Under the pieces are notes generated by a model. The model was not told the origin of the DNA. It saw only the letters and a list, made by a program, of their open reading frames with translations, and made no database searches. A stretch of DNA of 64,000 bases from Colletes latitarsis (lineage: Eukaryota; Arthropoda; Insecta; Hymenoptera; Colletidae): positions 19,097,501 to 19,161,500 of the forward strand of contig NC_135137.1 in the NCBI RefSeq assembly GCF_051014445.1. The letters are read 5' to 3'. This document shows positions 37,775 through 47,683 of this stretch, in pieces. The position numbers and the translations under genes were made by a program. Within the stretch, counting starts at the first letter, position 1. The number at the start of each line of letters is the position of its first letter.

Positions 37775-38963
37775 TTTCGCAAACTTGTTGGCCAGATCCT
37801 GGGTTTTTTTCGTGTTTGAATCACGTAGTAATGTGGTACAACACTGAAGCAGTCAATTAAACCTGGTTTCGATCAATATTTTAGAGGATAACACCGGTCA
37901 GGTCTGGGTTAGGTCTGGGATATGCGCGAATATGGCTTATACTTTCGCCTTTTTCGAAAACTTGTTGGCCAGATCCTGGGTTTTTTTCGGGTTTGAATCA
38001 CGTAGTAATGTGGTACAACACTGAAGCAGTCAATTAAACCTGGTTTCGATCAATATTTTAGAGGATAACACCGGTTAGGTCTGGGTTAGGTCTGGGATAT
38101 GCGCGCATCTGGCTTATACTTTCGCCTTTTTCGCAAACTTGTTGGCCAGATCCTGGGTTTTTTTCGTGTTTGAATCACGTAGTAATGTGGTACAACACTG
38201 AAGCAGTCAATTAAACCTGGTTTCGATCAATATTTTAGAGGATAACACCGGTTAGGTCTGGGTTATGGCTGGGTTATGCCCGCATCTGGCTCATGATTTG
38301 GCATTCTTCGCATACTTGTTGGCCAGATCCTGGGTTTTTTTCGTGTTTGAATCACGTAGTGATGTGGTAACGTACTGAAGCTGTCAATTAAACCCGGTTT
38401 CGACCAATATTTTAGAGGATAACACCGGTTAGGTCTGCGTTAGGTCTGGGATATGCGCCCATCTGGCTTATACTTTCGCCTTTTTCGCAAACTTGTTGGC
38501 CAGATCCTGGGTTTTTTTCGTGTTTGAATCACGTAGTAATGTGGTACAACACTGAAGCAGTCAATTAAACCTGGTTTCGATCAATATTTTAGAGGATAAC
38601 ACCGGTCAGGTCTGGGTTAGGTCTGGGATATGCGCGAATATGGCTTATACTTTCGCCTTTTTCGAAAACTTGTTGGCCAGATCCTGGGTTTTTTTCGGGT
38701 TTGAATCACGTAGTAATGTGGTACAACACTGAAGCAGTCAATTAAACCTGGTTTCGATCAATATTTTAGAGGATAACACCGGTTAGGTCTGGGTTAGGTC
38801 TGGGATATGCGCGCATCTGGCTTATACTTTCGCCTTTTTCGCAAACTTGTTGGCCAGATCCTGGGTTTTTTTCGTGTTTGAATCACGTAGTAATGTGGTA
38901 CAACACTGAAGCAGTCAATTAAACCTGGTTTCGATCAATATTTTAGAGGATAACACCGGTTAG
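37775..38963 (+). repeat. Pair of satellite segments at a distance of 708 bp
   Basis: 37775-38255 and 38483-38963 share the unusual ACACCGGTCAGG and GCGCGAATATGGC and run parallel at exactly four 177-bp monomers. A different segment lies between them. Confidence 0.7.
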
Positions 38964-40246
38964 GTCTGGGTTAGGTCTGGGATATGACCGCATCTGGCTC
39001 ATGATTTGGCCTTCTTCGCATACTTGTTGGCCTGATCCTGGGTTTTTTTCGTGTTTGAATCACGTAGTAATGTGGTACCACATTGAAGCAGTCAATTAAA
39101 CCTGGTTTCGATCAATATTTTAGAGGATAACACCGGTTAGGTCTGGGTTATGGCTGGGTTATGCCCGCATCTGGCTCATGATTTGGCATTCTTCGCATAC
39201 TTGTTGGCCAGATCCTGGGTTTTTTTCGTGTTTGAATCACGTAGTGATGTGGTAACGTACTGAAGCTGTCAATTCAACCTGGTTTCGATCAATGTTTTAG
39301 AGGATAACACCGGTTAGGTCTGGGATTCGTCTGGGTTATGCCCGCATCAGGCTCATGATTTGGCCTTCTTCGCATACTTGTTGGCCAGATCCTGGGTTTT
39401 TTTCGTGTTTGAATCACGTAGTAATGTGGTACCACACAGAAACAGTCCATTAAACCTGGATTCGATCAATATTTTAGAGGATAACACAGGTTAGGTCTGG
39501 GTTAGGTCTGGGTTATGCCCGCATCTGGCTCATGATTTGGCCTTCTTCGCATACTTGTTGGCCAGATCCTGGGTTTTTTTCGTGTTTGAATCACGTAGTA
39601 ATGTGGTAACACACTGAAGCAGTCAATTAAACCTGGTTTCGATCAATATTTTAGAGGGTAACACCGGTTAGGTCTGGGATATGCGCGCATCTGGCTTATA
39701 CTTTCGCCTTTTTCGCAAACTTGTTGGCCAGATCCTGGGTTTTTTTCGAGTTTGAATCACGTAGTAATGTGGTACAACACTGAAGCAGTCAATTAAACCT
39801 GGTTTCGATCAATATTTTAGAGGATAACACCGGTTAGGTCTGGGTTATCGCTGGGTTATGCCCGCATCTGGCTCATGATTTGGCCTTCTTCGCATACTTG
39901 TTGGCCAGATCCTGGGTTTTTTTCGTGTTTGAATCACGTAGTAATGTGGTACCACATTGAAGCAGTCAATTAAACCTGGTTTCGATCAATATTTTAGAGG
40001 ATAACACCGGTTAGGTCTGGGTTAGGTCTGGGTTATGCCCGCATCTGGCTCATGATTTTGCCTTCTTCGCATACTTGTTGGCCAAATCCTGGGTTTTTTT
40101 CGTGTTTGAATCACGTAGTAATGTGGTAACACACTGAAGCAGTCAATTAAACCTGGTTTCAATCAATATTTTAAAGGATAACACCGGTTAGGTCTGGGTT
40201 AGGTCTGGGATATGCGCGCATCTGGCTTATACTTTCGCCTTTTTCG
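38885..40246 (+). repeat. 1.36-kb block left of element B with a copy on its right side
   Basis: Parallel to 47684-49045 at a constant 8799 bp, including the rare TTGGCCTGATCC and the GTTATGGCTGGG and GTTATCGCTGGG monomers. Taking away element B plus one duplication (about 6001 bp), the two copies lay about 2.8 kb apart before insertion. Confidence 0.85.
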
Positions 40247-40739
40247 AAAACTTGTTGTCCAGATCCTGGGTTTCTTTCGTGTTTGAATCACGTAGTAATG
40301 TGGTACAACACTGAAGCAGTCAATTAAACCTGGTTTCGATCAATATCTTAGAGGGTAACACCGGTTAGGTCTGGGATATGCGCGCATCTGGCTTATACTT
40401 TCGCCTTTTTCGCAAACTTGTTGGCCAGATCCTGGGTTTTTTTCGTGTTTGAATCACGTAGTAATGTGGTAAGACACTGAAGCAGTCAATTAAACCTGGT
40501 TTCGATCAATATTTTAGAGGATAACACCGGTTAGGTCTGGGTTAGGTCTGGGTTATGCCCGCACCTGGCTCATGATTTGGCCCTCTTCTCATACTTGTTG
40601 GCCAGATCCTGGGTTTTTTTCGTGTTTGAATCACGTAGTAATGTGGTAACACACTGAAGCAGTCAATTAAACCTGCTTTCGATCAATATTTTAGAGGATA
40701 ACACCGGTTAGGTCTGGGTTAGGTCTGGGATATGCGCAC

Positions 40740-40749
40740 ATCTGGCTTA

Positions 40750-40752
<3 letters not shown>
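40740..40752 (+). repeat. Target-site duplication of element B, left copy
   Basis: ATCTGGCTTATAC, possibly extended by TTT into the tail. It lies in the monomer just downstream of the telomere-like 11-mers. Confidence 0.92.

Positions 40753-40780
<28 letters not shown>
40753..40780 (-). other. Element B 3' A tail
   Basis: A run of 28 T on the plus strand, of which the first three may belong to the target-site duplication. It marks the 3' end of the minus-strand element. Confidence 0.94.
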
Positions 40781-41296
40781 GTCGTGGGGAAAATCTTCGA
40801 AAGACTCCCTCCCACCTCCTTGGGGAGAGGTGGGAGGGGTGTGTGGGATTCCCCGCGCCCGTACAACGACAGGCGCGGGACCTACCCACTAAAAACCCCA
40901 CGGTGACCCTTCGGCACTCTTTGGGAGGATACCGGGAATCGCTCGAAGCATTCTTCCGGTATCCTCCCCGTGCCCGCGCTTTCGCGCCCATCCCCCGGGG
41001 GGACAATCGGTCCCCCCAGTAGACACACTGCCTCATAGCGGCGGGACGGGGCCACTCCATCCCGCCGCTATCCGTCCCGGGGCCGCGTTTAGTGGCGGCT
41101 GCGAGCCCCAACTCGCAACCGCCCGCGACCCCGTTTCCACCCCTCGGCGGCCGGGCGTTCATGGCCGCACCAGACCGCCGAGGGTGCCTCCCCTTGCGTC
41201 GGACCGGTAGGGGGAGGCACTCCTACCCCCAACCGGTCCGACCCGGCGCCGCCTGGCGGGAGGAGGGTCCCCTCAGGACCCCCCTCCCAGCCTAGG
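40781..41296 (-). other. Element B 3' UTR, rich in perfect inverted repeats
   Basis: 516 nt with at least six perfect stems (plus-strand positions): 12 bp 40807-40818/40827-40838, 13 bp 40923-40935/40956-40968, 8 bp 40997-41004/41010-41017, 12 bp 41035-41046/41060-41071, 10 bp 41141-41150/41175-41184, and 10 bp 41184-41193/41211-41220. An 11-bp pair 41198-41208/41232-41242 would compete with the last. The sequences are unrelated to those of element A, yet the pattern of stacked hairpins is the same. Confidence 0.82.
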
Positions 41297-44200
41297 TCAT
41301 CCGCCACGCCGAGGCGGCCGCCCGCGACGCCTCGCGACCGGGCGACGACCTCGGGCCACCGCACGAGCGCGAGCTTCGGCGCGCCGCTGAAGCTCGCGCT
41401 CCCTCCCCGCGGCCTCCTTCTGCAACATTACGTTCTCGCAGAAGGAGGCCACGGCCCTCCACTTCTCCTCGCTGCCGAGCATGGCGCGCACCACGCCCGG
41501 CAGCGAGACATCCCGCCCGACGACGCCGACCAGGACACGGCGCTCCCCCTCCCACGCGGGGCATACCTCCAGGGTATGATCCGCCGTGTCCTGCTCAGCG
41601 TCGCAGTGGCAGCAACGCGCCGTCGGCTCCTTCCCTATTCGGCACAGGTATCTTCCGAAGCTGCCATGCCCGGAAAATACCTGTGCCAGCCGGTAGGTGA
41701 GGCTGCCATGGCCTCTGTCCAGCCACTCCTTCAGGAGTGGCCGAACAGCCCCGACAGTCCGGTGCCCCGCGGTTGGCAGAGCCAGCCGCTCCTGCCACGC
41801 GAGCAACACGGACTGCCGGGCCTGGCGCTTCAAATCGCCCCAAGCAGGTTCCTGCCCGCCCGGGACCGCCCCCACCCCCGCGCGACGGTCGATGCGGTGC
41901 CGGTACATCACCGCGTGCGACCGCGCGAGCAGGTCCATGGGCGGCATCCCCGCTAGAACCGTCGCCGCCTCATGTGACACGGTCCGATACCCGCGGACGA
42001 CCCTGAGCGCCATGCGCCTCTGCACCCGACGCAGCATAGTCATGCTGCGCCGGGAGGCAGCCAGGTCGTCCGCCCAGACGGGGGCCCCGTATAGGGCCAC
42101 CGACTGGACCATTGCCACATAGAGGCGACGAACTCGGCCCGCCGGGCCCCCCAGGTTGGGCAGGATCCGGCCCAGAGCCGCAACCATCCTTTCCAACCGG
42201 GGGACCAGGCAGCGGAAATGCTTCTCGAAACGCCAGTGGCTATCGAGGATCAGCCCCAGATACCTGATCTGGGGCTTCACCTCGATGTCAGCCCCACCCA
42301 CCCGAATCAGAGGGGGTGGCGGATCCTGCCGAGGTGAATGAAACGCAATCACCTCGGTCTTATGGACCGCCACCGTCATCCCCATCCCCCTGATCCGGTC
42401 GACGACGCGTTGCGACCCCTCCTCCGCGCGACGCATGGCCCTCCCCCAGTGCGCCCCGACGGCCAGCACCAGTGTGTCATCCGCATAACACACCGTGCTG
42501 ACGCCGTCGGGGAGGCCGGCCCGCAACACCGAGTCGTACGCGATGTTCCACAGGAGTGGCCCGAGGACCGACCCCTGCGGAACACCGCAGTACACCTCCC
42601 TCCGCATATCACCATCCCGGCCCGGATACTCGATCCACCTGCCGCGGAGATAATCCCCGACGACCGCCCTGAGACAAGGGGGGACTCGATGATATTCGAG
42701 CCCCCTCCTTATCTCTTCCCAGGGGAGGGTGTTAAAGGCATTGGCAATATCCAAGGATATTGCCAATGCCACCCCTCCCCGGGAGACGGCCGCCTCCGAG
42801 AGGGCCCTCACACGACCTATCGCGTCGATAGTCGATCGGCCCCCCCGGAAACCGAACTGGCAGTCGGCCAGACCGGGATCACCCCGCGACAGGTGCTCGA
42901 CGAGGCGGGCAGCAATCACACGCTCGAAGAGCTTGCCCACCTCGTCGAGGAGACAAATGGGCCGGTATGCGGAGGGAGACTCCGCGGGCCGACCCTCCTT
43001 CCGGAGGAGGACCATCCTCGCCACCTTCCAACTGGGGGGGAATCGCCCGTCCCTCAGGCAGCGGTCGAACAACCGCCTGAGGTCGGCCCCAAGGACGCCC
43101 TGGGTCAAGACCCAAACCCGGCCGGGCACACCATCCGGACCCGGGGCCGTGTTACGAACCCCGAGCCGTCTGATGGCCGCTGCCAGCTCCTCCTGCGTGA
43201 CCCCCAGCTCGGCCGTCCACTCCACTGGGACAGCCGCCGCCGCCGGAGGACGCGGTCCCCTCTCCCCAATTGGGAAGAGTGTATTGACCACGTCCTCCAG
43301 CAGCCGGGGGTCAAGACCCTCGGTGACGGGGGGCGCCCACGGGCGGAGCTTATTCAGCACCACCTTATATGGGCGCCCCCATGGATCGTCATCAAGGGTC
43401 TGGAGGAGCTCCTTCCATGCCTGGGTCTTGGCCCGTTTGATGGCGACCTGCAGAGCAACCCGCGCCACGCGGTATGCTCCATACAGGTCATCAGCTGCCC
43501 TCGCTCGCGCCACGCCGTCGCCTGTACGTTGACGACGGCGCGCGCGGGTGTACTGGCGTCGGGCGCGGACAGTCGCGACTCGCAACTCCGCGATCGCGTC
43601 CGACCACCAGTACACCGCCCGGCGAGGAGAAGCCCGCCCGACCCGAGGCATCGCCGCGTCGCAAATACCCGCGACCAATGCTCCGAACCGGGCGACCTCC
43701 TCCTCTATGCTCGGCAACTCGGCCGCTCCCTGCGGCCAAGTTGCAGCGAGGGCAGCTGCCATCAGGGCGTCCTTGTCCAGGCGCCGAAGCGCCCAGCGGC
43801 GTGGTGGGGTGCCACGCAGGCGGCCGTGTCGGGATGCACTCGCGGCGGCAGAGACCTCCATCCGGATGTACCGGTGATCGGAGAGTGTCTCTGCCCCCGC
43901 GACCACGTGCCAACCCGACACCATGCGCACGGCGTTGGGGGTCGCGAATCCAACATCCACGATGGACCCCCCATATCGCCGCACGCATGTGTGCTCCGAC
44001 CCCCGGTTCAATACCCGGAGGTCGAGCCCCGCCGCCCAATCGCCCAGGATCCCGCCGCGAACGGAGGTCCTGGGGGATCCCCAAGCCACCGACTTGGCAT
44101 TAAAATCCCCCAGGACCAGCACCGGCCGGGCCGCGTAGCGCTGCACGCATGCCGCGACCTCGGCCAAGTACAGCTCGAACGCAGCGTGACCGCTACGGGG

Positions 44201-44479
44201 CGAAATGTAGCACCCCACCACAGCGACTCCCCCCCAGTCCACGGCGACGAATCCCCGACCGCGCTCCAACAAGGAGAACGGTGGGGACCCGTCGCCCCCT
44301 CCCCATACCGTCGCCACCAAGCCGTCCGCGTCGCCCACCCAATGAGGGTGATCAGGGACGCGGTACGGCTCGGCGGCGACCGCCAGGCCAACCCCCCACT
44401 CCGCGAGGACTTGGGACATCAAGTCCTGTGCCGCGCGGCAGTGGTTGAGGTTGGCCTGGAGGAGGAGGCGGGGCGGCAT
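41297..44479 (-). CDS. Element B ORF2: AP endonuclease / reverse transcriptase
   Basis: Codes for 1060 aa. Endonuclease domain (about 1-210) with QANLNHCRAAQDLM, E37 in AEPYR, GDFNAK at 124-129 and SDH at 200-202. Reverse transcriptase (about 430-750) with APGPDG, YRPICLLDEVGKLFERVI, GFRGGRST, D577 in SLDIANAF, GVPQGSVLGPLLWN and YADD at 665-668. C-terminal finger C956-x2-C959-x8-H968-x4-C973. The last 35 residues are strongly basic and include an AT-hook-like RRGRPPRR, which element A lacks in this form. No disabling change is seen. It would nick the satellite target and copy the element RNA. The long open frame on the opposite strand over this gene is a GC-rich shadow. Confidence 0.96.
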   Translation of the reverse strand: MPPRLLLQANLNHCRAAQDLMSQVLAEWGVGLAVAAEPYRVPDHPHWVGDADGLVATVWGGGDGSPPFSLLERGRGFVAVDWGGVAVVGCYISPRSGHAAFELYLAEVAACVQRYAARPVLVLGDFNAKSVAWGSPRTSVRGGILGDWAAGLDLRVLNRGSEHTCVRRYGGSIVDVGFATPNAVRMVSGWHVVAGAETLSDHRYIRMEVSAAASASRHGRLRGTPPRRWALRRLDKDALMAAALAATWPQGAAELPSIEEEVARFGALVAGICDAAMPRVGRASPRRAVYWWSDAIAELRVATVRARRQYTRARRRQRTGDGVARARAADDLYGAYRVARVALQVAIKRAKTQAWKELLQTLDDDPWGRPYKVVLNKLRPWAPPVTEGLDPRLLEDVVNTLFPIGERGPRPPAAAAVPVEWTAELGVTQEELAAAIRRLGVRNTAPGPDGVPGRVWVLTQGVLGADLRRLFDRCLRDGRFPPSWKVARMVLLRKEGRPAESPSAYRPICLLDEVGKLFERVIAARLVEHLSRGDPGLADCQFGFRGGRSTIDAIGRVRALSEAAVSRGGVALAISLDIANAFNTLPWEEIRRGLEYHRVPPCLRAVVGDYLRGRWIEYPGRDGDMRREVYCGVPQGSVLGPLLWNIAYDSVLRAGLPDGVSTVCYADDTLVLAVGAHWGRAMRRAEEGSQRVVDRIRGMGMTVAVHKTEVIAFHSPRQDPPPPLIRVGGADIEVKPQIRYLGLILDSHWRFEKHFRCLVPRLERMVAALGRILPNLGGPAGRVRRLYVAMVQSVALYGAPVWADDLAASRRSMTMLRRVQRRMALRVVRGYRTVSHEAATVLAGMPPMDLLARSHAVMYRHRIDRRAGVGAVPGGQEPAWGDLKRQARQSVLLAWQERLALPTAGHRTVGAVRPLLKEWLDRGHGSLTYRLAQVFSGHGSFGRYLCRIGKEPTARCCHCDAEQDTADHTLEVCPAWEGERRVLVGVVGRDVSLPGVVRAMLGSEEKWRAVASFCENVMLQKEAAGRERELQRRAEARARAVARGRRPVARRRGRPPRRGG

Positions 44480-44481
44480 TA
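44477..44481 (-). promoter_or_regulatory. TAATG stop-start overlap between ORF1 and ORF2 (element B)
   Basis: ORF1 TAA (44481-44479) and ORF2 ATG (44479-44477) share one base, as in element A. The sequence just before it is AT-rich (GCCATTAAT), unlike the GC-rich surroundings, and may help ribosomes restart. Function is inferred from SART1. Confidence 0.8.
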
Positions 44482-46356
44482 ATTAATGGCCGCGCCAGCC
44501 TCCTCCCGGCCGTCCGTCCCCGTAGCACCGTCCACCTCCATGGAGGACGATGCCACCGCCGTCGGCACCGGAGCAGGTGCAGCCCGCCTGTTCCTCTCCT
44601 TCCGGGAGGGGGGGGAGCACTTCTTGCTCCCCACCCTGTGATCGGCTGGCCTCCCCATGTCCGCACACAGCGGGCAGTGGGGGGCCGCCGAGCACTGGCT
44701 CGCACGGTGCTCTTTGGCACCGCAGCGGTAACACTGACCGCTGCGGTCCACCGGCGAGGTGCACCACTGCCTCACGTGCCCCAATTCGAGGCAGCGGTGA
44801 CACTGGAGCGGGCGCGGCGCGAGGATTTCCACTCGCGCCGAAACCCACCCCACCAACACCCTCCCGGATTCCGCCACCTTACGGGCGGCGGAGAGGGGGC
44901 ACCGGGCCCACACCGACCCGAGGCCGGAGGGCGACCTGCGGATCTCTCCGATCCGCAGGTCCTCCACAGGACAGTCCCCCGCCCTCGCAAGGGCACGGGA
45001 CACATCCTGTGCGCTGACCGAGTCGTCCAGCCCACAAACGCGCATCTCCGTGCGCTTCGTGGGCCGGGCGACCCGGACACCTCGCTCGCCCAGCTGCTCC
45101 CGGAGCCTCTGGGCGAGACGATCCGCCTTCGCGCCGCCTTCTGCACCGGGGATCTCCAGCAAGAGACCCCCGGTCACGGCCCTCTTCGCCCTCACGGAGG
45201 CGATGCCCAGCTCTTCCAGGGAGATATTCTCCCTGGCGAGCCGCATCGCCTCCGCGAGGGTCAGGTCGCCCCCCTGCGCAACGGTCAGCGTCACCGCTGC
45301 CGTTTTCGGGGGACGACCTGGTCGTGCCTTCCCGACCTTCGCGGCCTTTACCTTGGCCGCCGGCGGCGGAGGCGGAGGCTGCGGTTGCGAGGCCTTCCTC
45401 GCCGCCCGCTTCGCCTTCCGCCCCACCACCTCACTCCACGCCACCCCCCCTTGGGAGGGTGCTGTGGAGGACGCGACCACCGCGACCATGGGTACACCAC
45501 CCCCCTTGGGGGTCGCGACCCGGGGCCCTGGTGCCGCAACGCTGGGCGGAGCCTTCACTCCGCCCTTCTTTGCCTTCCCCGACTGTACCGGAACAGGTCG
45601 GGGAGGCACCGCCTTCCTGCTGACCGCTCTTCCGGCGAGGAGCTCCTCCCGGAAGGCGGCCAGCTTGCCATCAATCATGTCCCCAATCCTCCTCAGAAGA
45701 TCGTCTTCTGAGGAGGACGGGGACTTCTTCACGGGCGGAGTGCGGGTGGAGGGGCCCGCGGTGCCCCGCACCACTGCCGCCGCACTCCGCTTATTTACCT
45801 CCGCCGAGGGACGCGGCGGTGGAGGAGGAGGGAGGATGGGAGGGAGGGCCGCGCTGTTCCACAGCGCCTCTGCCCTCATCCTCCCCTGTCGCTCCTCCTC
45901 CAACAGAAGCTGCAGACGGGCGTTCCGCCCTCTGAGCTCCCGCGCCGCCTCCCTCATTTCCTCCGCCGCGGCCTTCAGGGCCTCCGCGCCACCGCTTTTC
46001 TGCCCCTTAAAGGCGCAGGCAGCGGCGACTTTCTCCACCCGCCTCAGGGACGAGGAGATCCTCTCCGATATCTCCTCGGTCACCTCGTCCCTGAGGCAAC
46101 TCAGCCTCACCGACGGGCTCATCGCCCCGCCCACCTCGACGACGGCCTGCCCCGTCCTCTTCCTCTTAGAGCCTATGTGGCTCGTGCTGGAGGAGAAGGA
46201 CGAGACCGACGCCGTCTCGTCGTCCTCCTCCACCCTCCACGAAGCCGGACCTGGCGCTGAGTGGGGCGCGAGCGCCGCCACCCTAACCCCAACCCCGTCT
46301 CCGTCCTCCCCAACCGACAAAACCCGCCCCATCCCCATTTTATTTTCTGTGTCCAT
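44479..46356 (-). CDS. Element B ORF1: Gag-like RNA-binding protein with three zinc knuckles
   Basis: Codes for 625 aa from the ATG at 46356, which aligns with the ATG chosen for element A. The open frame extends 12 codons upstream only through a GTG. N-terminal Ser-rich segment with GSKRKR, then a helical region with coiled-coil character (about 60-185), a Pro/Ala/Lys-rich linker with an AT-hook-like RPGRPPK, a conserved domain before the knuckles (about 385-515), and knuckles at C519-C522-H527-C532, C542-C545-H550-C555 and C561-C564-H573-C580. Knuckle spacing is identical to element A, while the N-terminal half shows no obvious similarity to it and is far shorter. Role inferred from the family: RNA binding and particle formation. 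The stop TAA overlaps the ORF2 ATG. Confidence 0.92.
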   Translation of the reverse strand: MDTENKMGMGRVLSVGEDGDGVGVRVAALAPHSAPGPASWRVEEDDETASVSSFSSSTSHIGSKRKRTGQAVVEVGGAMSPSVRLSCLRDEVTEEISERISSSLRRVEKVAAACAFKGQKSGGAEALKAAAEEMREAARELRGRNARLQLLLEEERQGRMRAEALWNSAALPPILPPPPPPRPSAEVNKRSAAAVVRGTAGPSTRTPPVKKSPSSSEDDLLRRIGDMIDGKLAAFREELLAGRAVSRKAVPPRPVPVQSGKAKKGGVKAPPSVAAPGPRVATPKGGGVPMVAVVASSTAPSQGGVAWSEVVGRKAKRAARKASQPQPPPPPPAAKVKAAKVGKARPGRPPKTAAVTLTVAQGGDLTLAEAMRLARENISLEELGIASVRAKRAVTGGLLLEIPGAEGGAKADRLAQRLREQLGERGVRVARPTKRTEMRVCGLDDSVSAQDVSRALARAGDCPVEDLRIGEIRRSPSGLGSVWARCPLSAARKVAESGRVLVGWVSARVEILAPRPLQCHRCLELGHVRQWCTSPVDRSGQCYRCGAKEHRASQCSAAPHCPLCADMGRPADHRVGSKKCSPPSRKERNRRAAPAPVPTAVASSSMEVDGATGTDGREEAGAAIN

Positions 46357-46740
46357 AAAAATCCCACGAGATGGTCGGAAATAAAGGTCCACCCGGGCAG
46401 AGCCGCCTTACCCGGGTAAGCCTAATACTCCGAGGGTTCGGCAGGTTCCCCGGAGGTGGTCGCTTGGGATTGGGCCTTCTCCCCCAACCATGCATCCCAT
46501 CGCCGCGCACCATAGCTTAGGATTGGAGGGCGAATTTATAGAGTCGCCATACTCGTGGCCCAGGCGGTTAAGCCAAGACCCCCGTTCCTCCTGCCGTCAC
46601 GTACCATTCACAAAACCAATAGGGAATTGTGAATGGGTCGTTGTGACGACCAACAGGAGGCTTACGGTGTGTGTATGACTCGGGTACCCCGGGTTCGTTA
46701 AGCCCGTACTGCAGCTGACAGGCTGGCAGCCCCTGAGGGA
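46357..46740 (-). promoter_or_regulatory. Element B 5' UTR (internal promoter and leader)
   Basis: 384 nt, homologous along its length to the leader of element A and about 90% identical over the inner ~250 nt. The same inverted repeats are kept (46654-46660 with 46587-46593; 46627-46635 with 46605-46613), as are the TATAAA (46535-46540) and six of the upstream ATGs. The place of A's extra upstream in-frame ATG reads AAG here. Confidence 0.75.
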
Positions 46741-46753
46741 ATCTGGCTTATAC
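46741..46753 (+). repeat. Target-site duplication of element B, right copy
   Basis: ATCTGGCTTATAC followed by TTTCGCC, the normal continuation of the monomer. Joining the two flanks across the element gives an ordinary monomer sequence. Confidence 0.92.
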
Positions 46754-47683
46754 TTTCGCCATTTTCGCAAACTTGTTGGCTAGATCCTGGGTTTTTTTCG
46801 GGTTTGAATCTCGTAGTAATGTGGTACCACACAGAAACAGTCCATCAAACCTGGTTTCGGACAGTATTTTAGAGGACAACACCGGTTAGGTCTGGGTTTC
46901 GTCTGGATTGTGCCCGCATCTGGCTCATGATTTTGCCTTCTCCGCATTCTTGTTGGCCAGATCCTGGGTTTTTTTCGTGTTTGAATCACGTAATAATGTG
47001 TTAACACAGTGAAGCAGTCAATTAAACCTGGTTTCGATCAATATTTTAGAGGATAACACCGGTTAGGTCTGGGATAGGTCTGGGATATGCGCGCATCTGG
47101 CTTATACTTTCGCCTTTTTCGAAAACTTGTTGGCCAGATCCTGGGTTTCTTTCGTGTTTGAATCACGTAGTAATGTGGTACAACACTGAAGCAGTCAATT
47201 AAACCTGGCTTCGATCAATATTTTAGAGGGTAACACCGGTTAGGTCTGGGATATGCGCGCATCTGGCTTACACATTCGCCTTTTTCGCATACTTGTTGGC
47301 CAGATCCTGGGTTTTTTTCGTGTTTGAATCACGTAGTAATGTAGTAACACACTGAAGCAGTCAATTCAACCTGGTTTCGATTAATATTTTAGAGGATAAC
47401 ACCGGTTAGGTCTGGGTTAGGTCAGGGTTATGCCCGCACCTGGCTAATGATTTTGCCTTCATCGCATACTTGTTGGCAAGATCCTGGGGTTTTTTCGTGT
47501 TTGAATCACGTAGTAATGTGGTAACACACTGAAGCAGTCAATTAACCCTGGTTTCGACCAATATTTTAGAGGATAACACCGGTTAGGCCTGCGTTAGGTC
47601 TGGGATATGCGCCCGTCTGGCTTATACTTTCGCCTTTTTCGCAAACTTGTTGGCTAGATCCTGGGTTTTTTCGTCTTTGAATC

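Larger units (their letters stand above)
25726..40752 (+). repeat. Satellite array, middle block
   Basis: About 85 monomers of the same satellite and orientation continue directly after element A. The first 2.8 kb keep the subfamily that surrounds element A on its left, which shows the element split a pre-existing array. From about 36 kb most monomers are the type reading GTGGTACAACACTGAAGCAG. Three copies of the 11-mer in a row occur at about 31937 and 35608, and with one mismatch at about 36848. No gene, RNA or unrelated insertion is visible before element B. Confidence 0.97.
40753..46740 (-). mobile_element. Element B: full-length R1-clade (SART/TRAS-like) non-LTR retrotransposon
   Basis: A complete LINE of about 5.99 kb on the minus strand, with the same architecture as element A: 5' UTR, ORF1, ORF2, hairpin-rich 3' UTR and an A tail of 25-28 nt (seen as a T run). 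It is flanked by ATCTGGCTTATAC, or 16 bp if three T are counted. Its 5' end, TCCCTCAGGGGCTGCC, matches element A apart from one C. It is shorter than A mainly because ORF1 is 625 rather than 995 codons. All readable catalytic motifs are intact. It is a separate family from A, with clearly diverged proteins but a nearly identical leader. Confidence 0.95.

Noticed and set aside
40753..40780. T run as a transcription terminator
   Set aside because: It is the reverse complement of element B's A tail, flanked by the target-site duplication.
42338..44482. Long open frame of 714 codons on the plus strand
   Set aside because: It lies antisense to element B ORF2, which has full endonuclease and reverse transcriptase motifs. 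High GC keeps the opposite strand open. No domain is recognisable in it.
45050..46384. Open frame of 444 codons on the plus strand
   Set aside because: Antisense shadow of element B ORF1, with Ser/Ala/Pro-rich content and no motif.
46357..46392. Upstream extension of element B ORF1 by 12 codons
   Set aside because: It needs a GTG start. The ATG at 46356 aligns with the ATG of element A and is more likely.
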